From the NCBI GenBank assembly GCA_949316495.1, contig OX439008.1:15085532-15149531 (forward strand): a DNA stretch of 64,000 nucleotides. Reading direction: 5' to 3'. The stretch is from Amphiduros pacificus. Lineage: Eukaryota; Annelida; Polychaeta; Phyllodocida; Hesionidae. Made by a program: the position numbers and the translations under genes. The stretch's first letter is position 1. Each line of letters opens with the position of its first letter. A model generated the notes under the pieces. The model worked only from the letters and a program-made list of their open reading frames with translations. It did not search any database and was not told the origin of the DNA. Positions 11,600-24,229 of the stretch are shown here, one piece after another.

Positions 11600-14060
11600 T
11601 TATCCAAGCATGAGTAAGAGGGTTAATATTAAACTCAATCTTTTGCATCAATGATCAGTTATGATTAATACTATCATGAAAATATAACTGAATGTTGCAA
11701 TATACAATCAACATCAAAAGACATTTCACATAACTTGTAATGTAATATCTTAAATGACGGATTCGTGATGGAAAAAAAAGTCCAAATGCCTGACTATACA
11801 GCAAATCCCGGACAGGACAACAGACGAGGAAGCTGCAGAATTCACCGAGAGAAAGCTGAGCAAAGTTAGGAGAAACCAGAGACATTGCATCCACCAAGAA
11901 AAAACATTTGTGAAGCATGTTGATCACCATAGAAATCGCCTGCATGGAGGGCAGGCCAAACTGCAAACTGTGTTTTTCTTAATTTGGAATGCTGAGTACA
12001 TTTTGAACTTTGAAATGACACACAGTTGTTTCTTTCCCATCAGCTGAATAAACTAAAGTCTTGCTTAAATGTGAAAGTTTGCTGCATATAATTGTCTGGC
12101 TCACGTCTACTGTACAAGGTCTTTGTACACGTCTTATATTCAACCAGAACAGAGGTTGAGGTTTGTGTTTCCTAGTTTTGCTGTCAATAGACAACTGGTG
12201 GGAGTACGGCTTTAACAATGGTTAGCTACTTAGTTATAGCATCTTTTTCTCTGTCGCTGATGTCAGGCAACAATTCATAACAATTAATGACATTCCACCA
12301 CAGAAAAAAACAATAAAATAATTTTTTTTTAATTTTTAAAAAATAAAAAAATAAAAATAACATAAAATAAATAAAACACAAACCAAAGTTTAATTTAAAA
12401 AATAAATAAACACAGACCAAAAGTTTAAGACCATTGATTTTAGGTAATGTTAAATTACATTTTCTTTGTAGTCTTTGTTTACTGGTGTTTCTGGACATAC
12501 CAGAGAATTGTTGACTCCGCTAGCCTCACACTAGTCTCAAAATAAGTCTCAAACTAGGGCTATATTTTGAGGATCAGGATGGGGCACTGGATGATCCAGG
12601 TTTCTATGCATATGAGAAGCAATATACTTTTTGCCATTTGATTTTTGAAAAATCATATTTTTAAAATATTTTAAAAATCTGAAACTAATGGAGTTTAAAA
12701 AGAAATAACCCCTATTGGACTAGCCTATCTAAATTTTGTTGATTGGCAGGACTAACCATTTTTTTCTGGACTAGTGTATCTACATTGTAAATTAATAAAA
12801 TTTTTAAACATGGTTATTCAATATGCTTAATGAAGTGCTTTCCGGTTAATGGAAAATAAGATAGAATTGAACAATTTTACATCTTACCTACAAATAGGTA
12901 TGAAATCCACAAAGTAGTTTAAGAGGATAAGATCAAGTTTGAAGACAGACAGAATAACAGAAAGGAAAAGTCAGCAGAGCTAAAAATGAAAAATAAATTT
13001 GCATTGCAATTGTATTTCACTAAATCATTACTTTTTGATAAAATCGATATTGGTAGTTATCATAAGGAAATCAATTTTTGAAGCAAACTGAATAATGAAA
13101 TTCAATTTCCATTTATAGTTTTTCCCCACAAATTTTCATTTATTTGTTCTGAATTTTATATCTTATGTGTGGGAGTTGGGATGAAGATGAGAACGTTTGT
13201 TTTGATGGTTACCATGGTAAGCTGACTTCATTGTTGAAAGATATTCAACCAGTCAAATTAATGAGATATATGGAATTTCTTTGCTGAACGAAACGTGCTG
13301 AAAAAAAAAGACTTCAATTTCAGACTCCTAATAGACATATATATATTCAACTGCACACCTCCTACTTGAAAGTAATACTGAAAATTATTCACAAAATTTA
13401 CCATTGTTAATACTGGCTTGAGAACACTTTTATACACAACATACATAATATCTCGCTTTCCTTTAAGAATATAAAAATAATTTTTATTTTGGGTTTAGAG
13501 ACCTATAATGCCAAAAGGATTATTCAAGTCACATGTCAAACAGGAGCTTTCCCTTTTGTCGGATCACAGACATTGTGATGAAATGATCTTTTTCTCCCCC
13601 TTTGGGTTTAGAAATTGCATGTGTATGATAAACAGCTGGTTAATATTTCCCCCTGTGTGATCTCACAGGAGCTTACGCAGGTATCAGGCTTACATTGTAT
13701 ATGCAAGGAAAGCATTCCTTAATTGCTTACAGATGTGCTACAGCTAATCATGACAAAAGATCTACTTAACAAATAGGTTTAGTTCTTAAAATGCCACATT
13801 AGTGGAAAGTGAGTATAAGGAAAATGTAACATACTTTCAGATGAATATCCACTGACATACATGATAGTGAGAAAACCACAATATTTAACTAAAATACCAA
13901 ATTATTTTTATCTGAAACAAATAATTTTATCTTTCTAGTGTCAACAAGTGCATTTATGTATATACTATATAAGACTTTAAGAAAGCATTTTCTTTGAAGT
14001 GCATTTTTTTGCACCTGTGCAATTTTGAAGACAATGCATAAGTGAGGAATGGATATGTTG
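11600..14060. other. Gene-free stretch 11.6-14.1 kb
   Basis: No exon recognised. It contains an A/T low-complexity block at about 12300-12420 and a dispersed-repeat remnant at about 12890-12990 (related to 43740-43870). There is also a non-repetitive block at about 13540-13760 whose texture resembles a conserved non-coding element. Confidence 0.5.
12890..12990 (+). repeat. Dispersed repeat remnant, copy 1
   Basis: Shares an ordered string of short matches ('aagtagttt', 'agatcaagttt', 'gacagacagaa', 'aaaagtcagca.agctaaaaa') with 43760-43875. The family is not identified. Confidence 0.4.
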
Positions 14061-14062
14061 GT

Positions 14063-14737
14063 TATGCTTGTGATGCTTGCAGGGGTGTGTTTGTGATACC
14101 TGCAGGGGTGTGCTTTTGATGCTTGCAGGAGTGTGGTTTTGATGCTTGAAGGGGTGTGCTTTTGATGCTTGTAGGATCTCTTTGTAATGTTTGCAGGAGT
14201 GTGCTTATGATGCTTGCAGGAGTGTGCTTGTGATGCTTGCAGGGGTGTGCTTGTGATGCTTGCAGGGGTGTGCTTGCGATGCTTGTAGGGGTGTGCTTGT
14301 GATGCTTGCAGGGGTGTGCTTGTGATGCTTGCAGGAGTGTGCTTTTGATGCTTGCAGGGGTGTGCTTTTGATGCTTGTAGGATCTCTTTGTAATGTTTGC
14401 AGGAGTGTGCTTATGATGCTTGCAGGAGTGTGCTTGTGATGCTTGCAGGAGTGTGCTTGTGATGCTTGCAGGGGTGTGCTTGTGATGCTTGCAGGGGTGT
14501 GCTTGTGATGCTTGCAGGGGTGTGCTTGTGATGCTTGCAGGGGTGTGCTTGTGATGCTTGCAGGGGTGTGCTTGTGATGCTTGCAGGGGTGTGCTTGTGA
14601 TGCTTGCAGGGGTGTGCTTGCGATGCTTGTAGGGGTGTGCTTGTGATGCTTGCAGGGGTGTGCTTGTGATGCTTGCAGGAGTGTGTTTGTGATTCTTTCA
14701 GGAGTGTGTTTGTGATTCTTTCAGAGGTATGCTTGTG
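14063..14737 (+). repeat. 23-bp minisatellite with higher-order structure
   Basis: About 29 tandem units of 23 bp ('tgcttgtgatgcttgcaggg' plus three bases). A distinctive diverged pair of units ('taggatctctttgtaatgtt') occurs at about 14173 and again 207 bp (9 units) later, so a nine-unit block was itself duplicated. The open minus-strand frame across it is an artefact: three units make 69 bp. Confidence 0.95.
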
Positions 14738-14759
14738 ATGCCTCCAAGGACACATGTAC

Positions 14760-17700
14760 TTGTCATGAAGTTGTTTCTAATGAAAGGAGTAAGCTTCTCA
14801 GCACTGGCATATCATAAGGACTCATGCACCTTTATGTACTTATGCACTTATCACAAAATAATATTCTAACTTTTAATTACTGGTGCATTTATCAGAAAAT
14901 AATATTCTACCTGCATCAGTCTTCCCTTCTTCATTGCAACACTTGTGATTGAATTTGAAAAGATATTCCATCTGATATTACCTCCAAACTGTGGAAATTT
15001 AGAAATCTTTGGAATTCTGTGACATTTACGCATGACTACTCTTATTAATATTTATGTCAAATCCTGCTTTTTGAATTTTTGCTGGGATCCCTGTCAGATG
15101 TTTAGACATCCTAATTCATTGCATGTGTCACTGATGTTGAATGCAGAACACTCGCGTAACACCAGTAAACAATGACTACATTTGTTGTTGACCTTTTTTT
15201 TTTGTCAAGGCGACCTTGACATAGCAATGGCCTTGGCTGTGATCTTTGTGAAGCGGCCACAACCTAACAAAAGGTTCACGGGTGAATTATGAATGTACTG
15301 CATGGGAAGTCTCCTGCAATGTCCCCCTGCACAAAGCTAAACACCAAAGCCACATATAATATTCTATCTCCTCTGAATCTATACATGTTAAATTAACCAA
15401 TCCGTTGCTATAATATACCAAATACTGCGTTATATTCTAAACATTTCATGTGGCATGAATCTTTTATGTGCTTCTTGTATTCAGATTTTTTCTTGTGATT
15501 TGTCACGATTTGCAATTTCACATTTTTACCTGTACGGCAATCCTCTAAACCTTTTTCATTTCCTTTATTATGGACCATCTGCTAAATGGTGAATTTTCCC
15601 TGCGATGTCTCTCCGGCCCACATGTTCATCCTCTGCTTCTCAAAATGGATGAATAATAACCTAATTACCTTAATTTGAATGCTTGAGATTAATCTCGGTG
15701 ATGGTGGACCATTGTAGTGATGAAAGTAGCAAAAAGCTGCTCATATACATGTACATCATTTACCCTTAAAATAAGCCAAAATACAGGAGTGAGAGAGCTC
15801 ATTGGAGAGTAGCTAACCATTGTTAAAGCTCTCACAAAATCTATTTGGGTCAAAATCACGACAAAATTTAACAAATTTCATTATAGCTGACTGTGTAACA
15901 ATGTTTGGATTATGATGGTGTAAAGATTATGATGGTGTAAATTCTTTAACGTTTCTAGAATAATATTTGTGCTCCCAAATCTGCAACTATTGAAAACACT
16001 GATGAACATGATAATATCTTGAGAATTTGGATTTGATAGTTTATACATAATGATTAAAGAAAACAACTTTTAAAATCTAGCCAATGTGCACAGTGTGGCA
16101 CTGCTCATATTTCACTTGACTGTGTTGTGATTTATTGTGTGGCTATGTTACGAATTGTTGTGAGCATCGGAACATGAAATGTATGAATACTTGAGATTTT
16201 AATCTGGCACCATTCAAAGCTCACCCACCCTTGAAATTTGACAATAAAGACACAAATCCTCATATTCATCACATTTCCTCTTTAAAACTATTAAACCTGA
16301 TTGGCCTTGACATTGACTATTTGAGTAAATTCCATGTCAATCTCGCTATCCATCAAACTATGCACTCAACCATTTCACGCAGCTAATAAGGACAATGATG
16401 AGACTCAGTGAAGGGGTCATGGAGTTACCTGAGGATTAATCAAACTTCTCAATGACGAAGGCGACGTTGATCTGTTGTGACCCCCACTGGGATTTGCGCA
16501 AGATGAAAGGTACAAATTTTGCAGTAAGCAGTCGGGGAGGGGAGCAAGCGTTGCATGCATTCAGGTAGGACAGGAGGTTGTGGGCACTGTGTAGCCATAC
16601 TGACTCCCTTCCATACTTCCACATTGCCAAATCTCTCACGCCATCTCACTGATGCTCTGACTGTCATCGCTCCCAAATCTTACGCAAAATTATAACCAAT
16701 TCTCACATTTCTGACAACAAATTCAACAAAAGTTGTGCAATACTAAGTAAGTGATGTATCTAAGCCAAAAAATTTCCAATATTTTCATTAGTTGCGAAAT
16801 CTGATGCGATTGTTTACGGGAAAAAAAACCAGGCCTGAGTAACATGAAACGTCTGCTTCCATTTTAGAGAAAGTGTACTGATGGAACTTGCCTATGTCCA
16901 CAATGACATATACTGGCAAAGAGAAACAAACAAGAGAACAAAGTAAATGCTTGCCATGGTATATAGAAAATGAGCCCTTTGATAGGGAAGGTAAGTTAGG
17001 TGTGTCGCCTTGTAGGCTTTATTCTCCCAGTAACAGGTAGCTGATGCACATTATTCAATGCAACTTTATACAGCAAACAAGAATTCACTTCATCATGCAT
17101 TATATACCAATGATACAACTAAACCTGAGTTAAATTTGCAATATTATGCAATGAAATGGTTTGATATTTGTGACAAAATGAATGATGATTTCAGGGCTAA
17201 TGTCTTCTGTTAGCCCTGCAGGGTGAAATAACAAGCACAAATTATCTACAATATTTTTGAGTGAAAAGATGATATTTTGAGTGCCACAGCACAGACACAA
17301 AGTATGATAAATTTGAAGGGAGTAAATATAATTTGGCATTGTCATTAATTGTCATTCACTGACAATAGAAGCTTTATTCGGGTGACAAAAATATATCATT
17401 TCATATTTCATGCACATTTTTATTCTCATGCACATCTTTGTTTTAATGAATTCAGAAGCCCCCACAACAAAGGATTGAACGTGATGAATATCATTAGAAA
17501 AGGCATTAAACCTCTCCATAAATTCATAAGACAGACACAAAATGATAGTTCTTGTGTATTGTTTATATCGCTGGTCTTATTCATACCCATCTGTTCCAGG
17601 CATGGCAATTAAAGAAGAATCTGCTCATGTCAGCAACATAAATGCAGTCTTACAACAAGGTCACCCTCAACTGCCATTTGCATATTTTAAAAAAAACATG

Positions 17701-17970
17701 AAAAATATATAAATTTCTTTCAGATATTTAAAAGTAGCCTTGAGAAAGCAGATCCATTGTTTTGCATGTGCAAGTCTGTATAAATCACATATATAACACC
17801 CAAATATTGCAGAAATGTAAGACTTTTAATATAAAAATGTGACAAACATGCTCAAGGATGGCTTCATGGCCAACTGACTCAAAGTTTAAAATCCTTTATT
17901 AAATCTTGATATTATCAGCTTTGTTGCCTCCATGTTATAGTTTCTTTGCAAATGTGTCTGTTTTCTAGTT
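14760..17970. other. Gene-free stretch 14.8-18.0 kb
   Basis: No exon with recognisable protein content. The non-repetitive block at about 15540-15710 holds several TAATT/ATTA homeodomain-type cores ('cctaattaccttaatttgaa', 'gagattaatctc') and looks like an enhancer-type element. Another such block lies at about 16360-16680. Function is inference only. Confidence 0.4.
17840..17960 (-). repeat. Dispersed repeat family C, inverted copy
   Basis: On the minus strand this contains 'aactataacatggaggcaac', 'aagatttaataaaggatttt' and 'gccatgaagccatccttgag'. Matching ordered segments occur on the plus strand at 26240-26330, and the first segment at about 32105-32150. An unnamed interspersed repeat. 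Confidence 0.45.
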
Positions 17971-17976
17971 TTCTTT

Positions 17977-18021
17977 ACATGCATGCATGCATGCATGCAC
18001 GCATGCACACACACACGCACA
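17977..18021. repeat. (CATG)n / (CA)n microsatellite
   Basis: A 'catg' tetranucleotide run grades into 'cacacacacg'. Alternating purine-pyrimidine sequence of this type can adopt Z-DNA. Confidence 0.9.
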
Positions 18022-19347
18022 CAATTTTTGGTTGATTTTATTTGAAAAAAAAAACTGTTCAAGTTCATATAAGTTGTTATTATTTCGGTTACAAACCAAC
18101 ATATACAGTATGCTACAGAAATTACTTGTTGTCCAGATTGCAGCTGAACATTTCTGTCCCTCCGTTACTATTTCCTGTTGTCCCTCCTTTACGGCAGTAT
18201 TTCCTTAATAAATCAAACAGTGTTAATATTGTAAACTTGATATTTTGGCATTTACTACTTAGGTATGTGTAGATTATATATGATATCATGAGTTTTAAGA
18301 ATATTCATAAGAACTTTATGTTAAGTCCATTTTGCTACATCACTCTAAAGCTGCTGTTCAAAAGTGTCCCTCCGTTACGGAACACATTTTCGGATACCAT
18401 GCATAAACTATTATAGTATGATCATCAATACTTTGGCATATTGTTCATTGAACTTTGTCAAAAACAATAATTAAGTATTTCTGAAAATTTTGTATTTCTG
18501 GAATAAGTGCATTTATGTTATGCTGTTCAGTGATGCTGTCCCTTTGTTACCGCTTGGCTGAGCCCTTCAGATACACTGATTTATAATAAATTTATAATAT
18601 ATATTTCAAATAATCATTTATCATTTATTAGCTTGCAAACTTTAATCTTGGATCTTGGCTTATGGTGGACACTTATAAACAATTTATAAATTAATTTTGA
18701 TGGAAATGTAGATTATATATCTATACATATTGCTACAAACAACACAAGTTTCTGATATGAAGGTTGAAAACTTGAATCTTGAATACAGTTCTATTGGATG
18801 GTGAACAGTGCAACATGGTGAACACAGCTACGATTTTGAGAATTTTCAGATTATGTCTTCGACTGTGGTAGGTACAATGGGTGAAATTGTTTTTTAACTT
18901 CAAAAAGGGGCAGGAATTATTTTTATTTGTTGATTTCGAGCTTTACTATCTTGCACATGATTGGAATATCATATTAAAGAGCATAAAGACTGAAAAATGA
19001 TCATGTGAAATCACTGTGCACTCCAGACATACATAAATCCATTAAAACTATCATTGAAATGTGTAGAGAAGTAAATGTCACATTTTGTTTTAAGTAGATA
19101 GGTTTTAAATGAATTTACGTTATTTGAGTGGAATATTATGTGGAATGTATAAAAAGAATTTACACTCTGACATGAAGGGAAGGATGTGATAATTATCAGG
19201 TATCTACATTAAATGTGTTGTTCGTAAAATATGATTGAACTTTTCTATACAAGTTGATATTTCCTAAAAATGATAAATTATATTATGAAAGGTTTGTTCT
19301 CTGAGGTAGGGGATGGGTTCTGAGTAAAAAATGTGCTATAAATGGGG

Positions 19348-20964
19348 ATTACCATAATTACTCGTGTATAGGACGACTCATGTATAAGAAGACCCCCCAA
19401 AATTCAGGTTATTTTGCTTGAAAAAAAAACAATTTCCGAATATAAGACGAGTTGGTTTTTCTTGAGATATCGGCTCTGCTACCATTCAAGCTTCAGCTGA
19501 AGCTTGGCGGCCATTTTAAAAGTGAAACGTAAATATGCTTACGATACAAGATCTTAAAGGTCTTATACCCGAGTGTTTACGGTAAAACGTAAATACGATG
19601 TTCATATTTTCGAAATAACAAATATCGGACGTAGCAGATCGATTTTAATTGTGTTTTAAATGATAAATAAAGGTATTTACCCAATATTATCACAAATTGT
19701 TCAGCTGCAATCTGGACACAAATTAAAATCGATCCACTTGTGAAAGCATTTCTGTCAAAAAGAGAAGACACGACTCAAAGCAGTGGAAACAATGACAAAA
19801 TGCAAAACTGTGAACGCTGATAATTGGTACTGTACGATATAATTAAATAATAATTTTAATTTTAATAGACATAGAAGTAAAAGTAAAACGTAAATACGAT
19901 GTCCGTGACGTAGCAGATCAATTGGCCACGTGACTCACAAGTCATGTGATCATTGACTTTGCAGATTTGCCAGGGAATTGCGTTTTAAATAATAAATAAA
20001 GGTATTTACCCAATATTATCACAAATTCGCTTTGCAGGTCAAGAACAGAACAAAACCATCCATTCATTTATAACATGCATTACGCAACACATGGTCGTCA
20101 TTTTAAAAAGCGGGAGTGACGGGGACAAGCTCTTATTTTTGGCGCGTAAACAATTAGAGTCTATCAACTCGCATTGAAATATTAATATATTGCGCAATGA
20201 TGGATCCCTGGCTTCTCTTCGTGTTGCCGCACATCATATTTACGTTTTACTTTTAAACGATGAAATAACAGACATCGGACGTAGCGGATCGATTTTAATT
20301 GCGTTTTAAATGATAAATAAAGGTATTTACTTAATATTATCAAAATTATGCTTCTCAGGTCGAGAATTTCTCCTTTATCATTTAAAACGCAATTAAAATC
20401 AATCCGCGTTTGAAAGCATTTCTGTCAAAAAGGGAAGACACGACTCAAAGTAGTGCCGCAAAACTATGAACGCTGATAATTGGTATCAGTGAAATTTTAC
20501 TAATTTTCACACCACTGAAAGGGAAGACATCAAAGGCAGAATTGAATTGTGTGACATAATTAAATAATAAATTTAATTTTAATAGACATAGAATTACGAC
20601 ATGCATATGTGATTTATGACAAGATCGCCATTTTGAAAGTTTCGTTATGAAAACCCTTTGTCTTGACGAGGACGTGGAGAAAATTTCACCATGCAAAGCT
20701 TAAGTTGTGATAATAGTTGGTAAATACCTTTATATATCAATTAAAATCCATCTGCTATGTTCGATATTCGTTATTTCGAAAATACAAATGTTCATAATGA
20801 AAACTTTTTGTTTTCACACTACGGTGTGGAGAATTTGTAGTGCCGTGATTTTTTGGCGTAAATACTCGTCCACAGGATGCTCTCGTGTATAAGACGATCC
20901 CCCAAACATTAACTAAGGATTTGTGTACAAAAACCTTGTCTTATACACGGTCATTTACGGTAAT
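19348..20964. mobile_element. Composite TIR element (non-autonomous DNA transposon)
   Basis: The ends are inverted: 'attacc.taattactcgtgta' at the left matches the complement of the right end 'tacacggtcatttacggtaa'. Both continue into 'gtataagacgac' plus a C-rich run on their inner sides. Inside are two copies of a block of about 300 bp (about 19596-19880 and 20250-20600, period about 650 bp). Each contains 'ggacgtagcRgatcgatttt', 'aaatgataaataaaggtatt' and 'aagacacgactcaaag'. In the second block a stem of about 31 bp (20288-20318 with 20372-20402) can fold into a hairpin. No transposase frame is present, so it depends on another element. The superfamily is not assigned. It ends 53 bases before the splice acceptor of the DUF229 gene. 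Confidence 0.7.
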
Positions 20965-21017
20965 TAACAAAGAATCAGTGCATGTTTTTTATTGATTATA
21001 TTTTTTTTTTTTAATAG

Positions 21018-22983
21018 GTTCGGTTCATGGAAGCCAAGAAGATGCATGTTTGTCTTGATTTTGTTGGTGCTGAATATCTATTTTTATCTATATATATATA
21101 AAAACAAGGAGATATTTAAAGATGAAAACATAATAATGACAAATCAAAGCTGGGAGAAAATAATGACAGAATCAATCAATGGTCATAAAATTGATCACAT
21201 GAAGATAGAGAGGCAAGTGAAATCTTGTGTGCAATCCAAACTAGTGATGTGGAAAACAGATTTGGATATTTTTTTCCATCCAGAAAAACCTCTGAGCTGT
21301 AACACTGAAGAAAACTGGGTGTACAGTGTGAATGGGACTTTGAGGATATCTCCTGCTGCCATTGTGAAGTATGGAAATATAGCATGTGATTATAATGCTT
21401 ATGTGAGAGGTGCAGATGATGACACTGTACTGCAAGCAGGTACAGTAAAAAACATTAACGATGGATTCACTCTGAGTGAAGACTTCTTTGAAATCAATTG
21501 CACTTCAGGAACTGGAAAGGTTTACCAAAACATACATGCGGGCATTGCATATAAGGCTAAACTCCATAGAAAGGCTAAAACTCTTCCTAAAGATGCCTTA
21601 GGTCTGAATGTTCTGATGTTTGGCTTTGACTCAATGTCTAGGTTGAACTGGATGAGACAACTCCCCGAGTCACATGACTATTTTGTCAATGATCTGGGTG
21701 GCACTGTGTTAGAGCAGTACAACATAGTCGGGGACGGCACACCTCAAGCTCTGCTGCCCATACTGACTGGCAAGACAGAACCAGAGCTCCCTGAATCAAG
21801 GCGAGGATTTCCTGGTGCCAAACCTGTTGATGATCATCCGTGGATCTGGAAAGCCCTTAAGAAACTAGGTTATGTGACACAGTTTGGTGAAGGTGATGTG
21901 GAATACGGCACTTTTAATTACAGGATGTTGGGATTTAAAGATCCACCAGTGGATCACTATATGAGACCGTTTTATATTGAGGCATACAAACAAATTCACA
22001 AACACAGAAGACTATGTTTGGGATCAGTTCCCAGACACAAAGTTATGATGAATTATCTCCATGACTTCTTTGCCATGTACACTGATAAGCCCAAGTTTTC
22101 ATTCCTTTTTAGTACAGAGATCAGTCACAACCTCTATAATTTGGTCAGCATTGCGGACAAGGATCTTAAAATCTTCTTACAAGATTTGAATAAGAGTGGC
22201 TATTTAGACAATACTCTCTTGATTCTGATGGCAGATCATGGTGCGAGGTTTGCTAAGATCCGCCAAACCCAGCAGGGGAAATATGAGGAGCGCCTTCCGT
22301 ATGTTGGACTACGCTTCCCTCCCTGGTTTGCGGAAAATTATAAAGAAGCTGTGAAAAATCTTAACATCAACAAACACAGACTAACAACGCCTTTTGACCT
22401 ACACGAGACCTTGATGGATATGATAAATTTCACTGGGGTAGGCAAAGGGAATATAAGTAACCGTGGGATAAGTCTTTTAAAGGAAATACCATCTGAGAGA
22501 ACGTGTTCCCATGCAGCTATAGATCCACATTGGTGTACTTGTTTGGACTGGCATACTGTCAATATCAATGATACGATAGTACTAAAGGCAGCAAAAGTAC
22601 TACTGGAGACAATAAACAACATGACACGAGACCACAGAGCAAAGTGTTCCCCTCTGGAACTCCTTCAAATAACATCTGCAGTGAAGCATGTACCAAATTC
22701 ACAACTTCTCACCTTCAAAGAAAGTGATCATCATGGTAGAAAAGCCTATTTTTCTGACAACACTCCCGCAACTGAGGTTTTATATCAACTTTCTATCACC
22801 ACCAAACCAGGAAATGCCAGATATGAAGCTACTCTGAAACATACTATTAAAAATGATAACTTTTTCCAAGATATAAAAGACATCAGTCGCACAAACATGT
22901 ATGGAAACCAGGCGCACTGTGTGATGAGGAAGTTACGTCACCTGCAGCCGTACTGCTTCTGCCACCACCAGTTGACCCAATAA
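21018..22983 (+). CDS. DUF229 family membrane-anchored sulfatase/phosphatase-like protein
   Basis: The open frame belongs to the DUF229 family (alkaline-phosphatase superfamily, metazoan). An acceptor 'tttttttaatag' ends at 21017, so this is probably the last exon of a spliced gene with an upstream untranslated or short exon. The first ATG in frame is 21046, giving 645 residues. Residues 1-19 form a hydrophobic signal anchor, implying a type II protein with a luminal or extracellular catalytic domain. Metal-site candidates are D195 in 'MFGFDSMSR', T232 in 'VGDGTPQALLPILTGK' as the nucleophile position, E358/H361, D397-H398 in 'MADHGAR', and H453 in 'TTPFDLHET'. Threonine rather than a Cys/Ser in C/S-x-P-x-R argues against a formylglycine sulfatase. 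Cysteines near the C-terminus ('CSHAAIDPHWCTCLDW') are family-typical. The substrate is unknown. The frame is intact, so the gene looks functional. Confidence 0.92.
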
Positions 22984-23221
22984 GGAACAACTATTGCATC
23001 TAGCATCAGCTATTACATGCAAAGGATGGATGCTGAGAGCAAAGTAGAATTTTGTAACATAATACTGGAGTAATGTACAGATATACTTTTGGAGTGTGTT
23101 TACAGACTGATACACATATAATATGGAGCTAGATTTGCCGCCAGACATATATTACTGGAAAGAAATTATAATGTGTGCAATGAATGGTACTAATGGACTG
23201 AGATGCTCAGTGAACAGTGAC

Positions 23222-23227
23222 AATAAA
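23222..23227 (+). terminator. Polyadenylation signal AATAAA of the DUF229 gene
   Basis: Canonical AATAAA about 240 bases after the stop codon. A dispersed repeat begins directly after it (about 23238). Confidence 0.6.
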
Positions 23228-23237
23228 CATTTGCCAA

Positions 23238-23510
23238 TGGCCTTAGAGCTGTGCTGATCATTGCTTTTTTGTGAAACATTTTCTGGAAATTGCACCATAA
23301 ATGATCATATCATGTCTATGGTATGACACCACGATCACAGTCCCATCACAGTTATATTCATATTTTGTAACTGCATGAAAACCCATGTTTATGCACAGTA
23401 TGATTAAAGCATTCATGAAATGAGGTTTTCAATCACCTTTTCCTTACTTTTAAATATTTAAAAAATTTAAATATTTATACCCCAAACTTTGCAATCAAAT
23501 GTCATTATCC
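23238..23510 (+). repeat. Dispersed repeat family D, copy 1
   Basis: Collinear with 43003-43275 over several short blocks: 'ttagagctgtgctgatc', 'gtgaaacattttctg', 'catgaaatgaggttttcaa', 'ccttttccttac', 'tataccccaaactttg', 'atcaaat'. The copies are diverged, with no recognised coding. Confidence 0.6.
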
Positions 23511-24229
23511 ATCTGATTTCACCAACATCAGCTCTAGGGTGTTTCATTTTTCGGACTTTTTTTCTGATCAAGCTGCTCATCAAAAGAAATGATCTCTGAT
23601 ATGTAGTAAACCCACAGAAAAAATTTAAGACCAATCGATCAACTTTTAGACCCCCCCTACCACCTTGTATGTTTGACCTCGGAAATCAGTGCTCGGTGGC
23701 CATTTTCTGGTTAAAATTCAAGTCTCATTGCCTCATAATTTCATTCTATTCAACTCAGGTAGTGTCTGTGTCACACAAATGTAGTTTTAAAGGTTACTTA
23801 ATATTTCAAGATCATTCCCATTTAATTTGGGTCAAAATCATTCAAATTCAAGACATTAATTCTGAAAAATATACATTTTCAAATTAATTTCACACTCATA
23901 TCGGATAAATTTTTCACATTATTTCCACATTAACTTCAGATTGAGAATTATATTATAGTATGAAAGTTCACAGATTCTGACTCAGTCAGATACCACAAAT
24001 GACTTAGCATAGAGTTCTTGACCACAATAGCTATGAATGATGCATCAACTGCCTAAAATATATGACATAACATGGTGTAAGAGAATTTGGAGAAGGATAT
24101 GTGAAAGATGTGTCAGGTCGTAGTCTGAAGACTCCATTTTTGCAAGAGAACCTTTTGAAACTCATCATTTGTCTGCTTGGTGACTACTAAGATAAAATAA
24201 ACAATAACTACTGGTTCTCCTGGCATAAG

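Noticed and set aside
11655-11966. 103-codon minus-strand open frame
   Set aside because: No recognisable domain, no splice context and no conserved motif; length is within chance for AT-rich DNA.
14411-14755. 114-codon open minus-strand frame rich in His, Thr and Ala
   Set aside because: It is a translation of the 23-bp minisatellite. Three units make 69 bp, so all frames repeat, and there is no sign of coding selection.
20992-21045. N-terminal extension of the DUF229 frame upstream of 21046
   Set aside because: It begins at a TTG and crosses a T tract and an acceptor AG at 21017, so these codons are intronic rather than translated.
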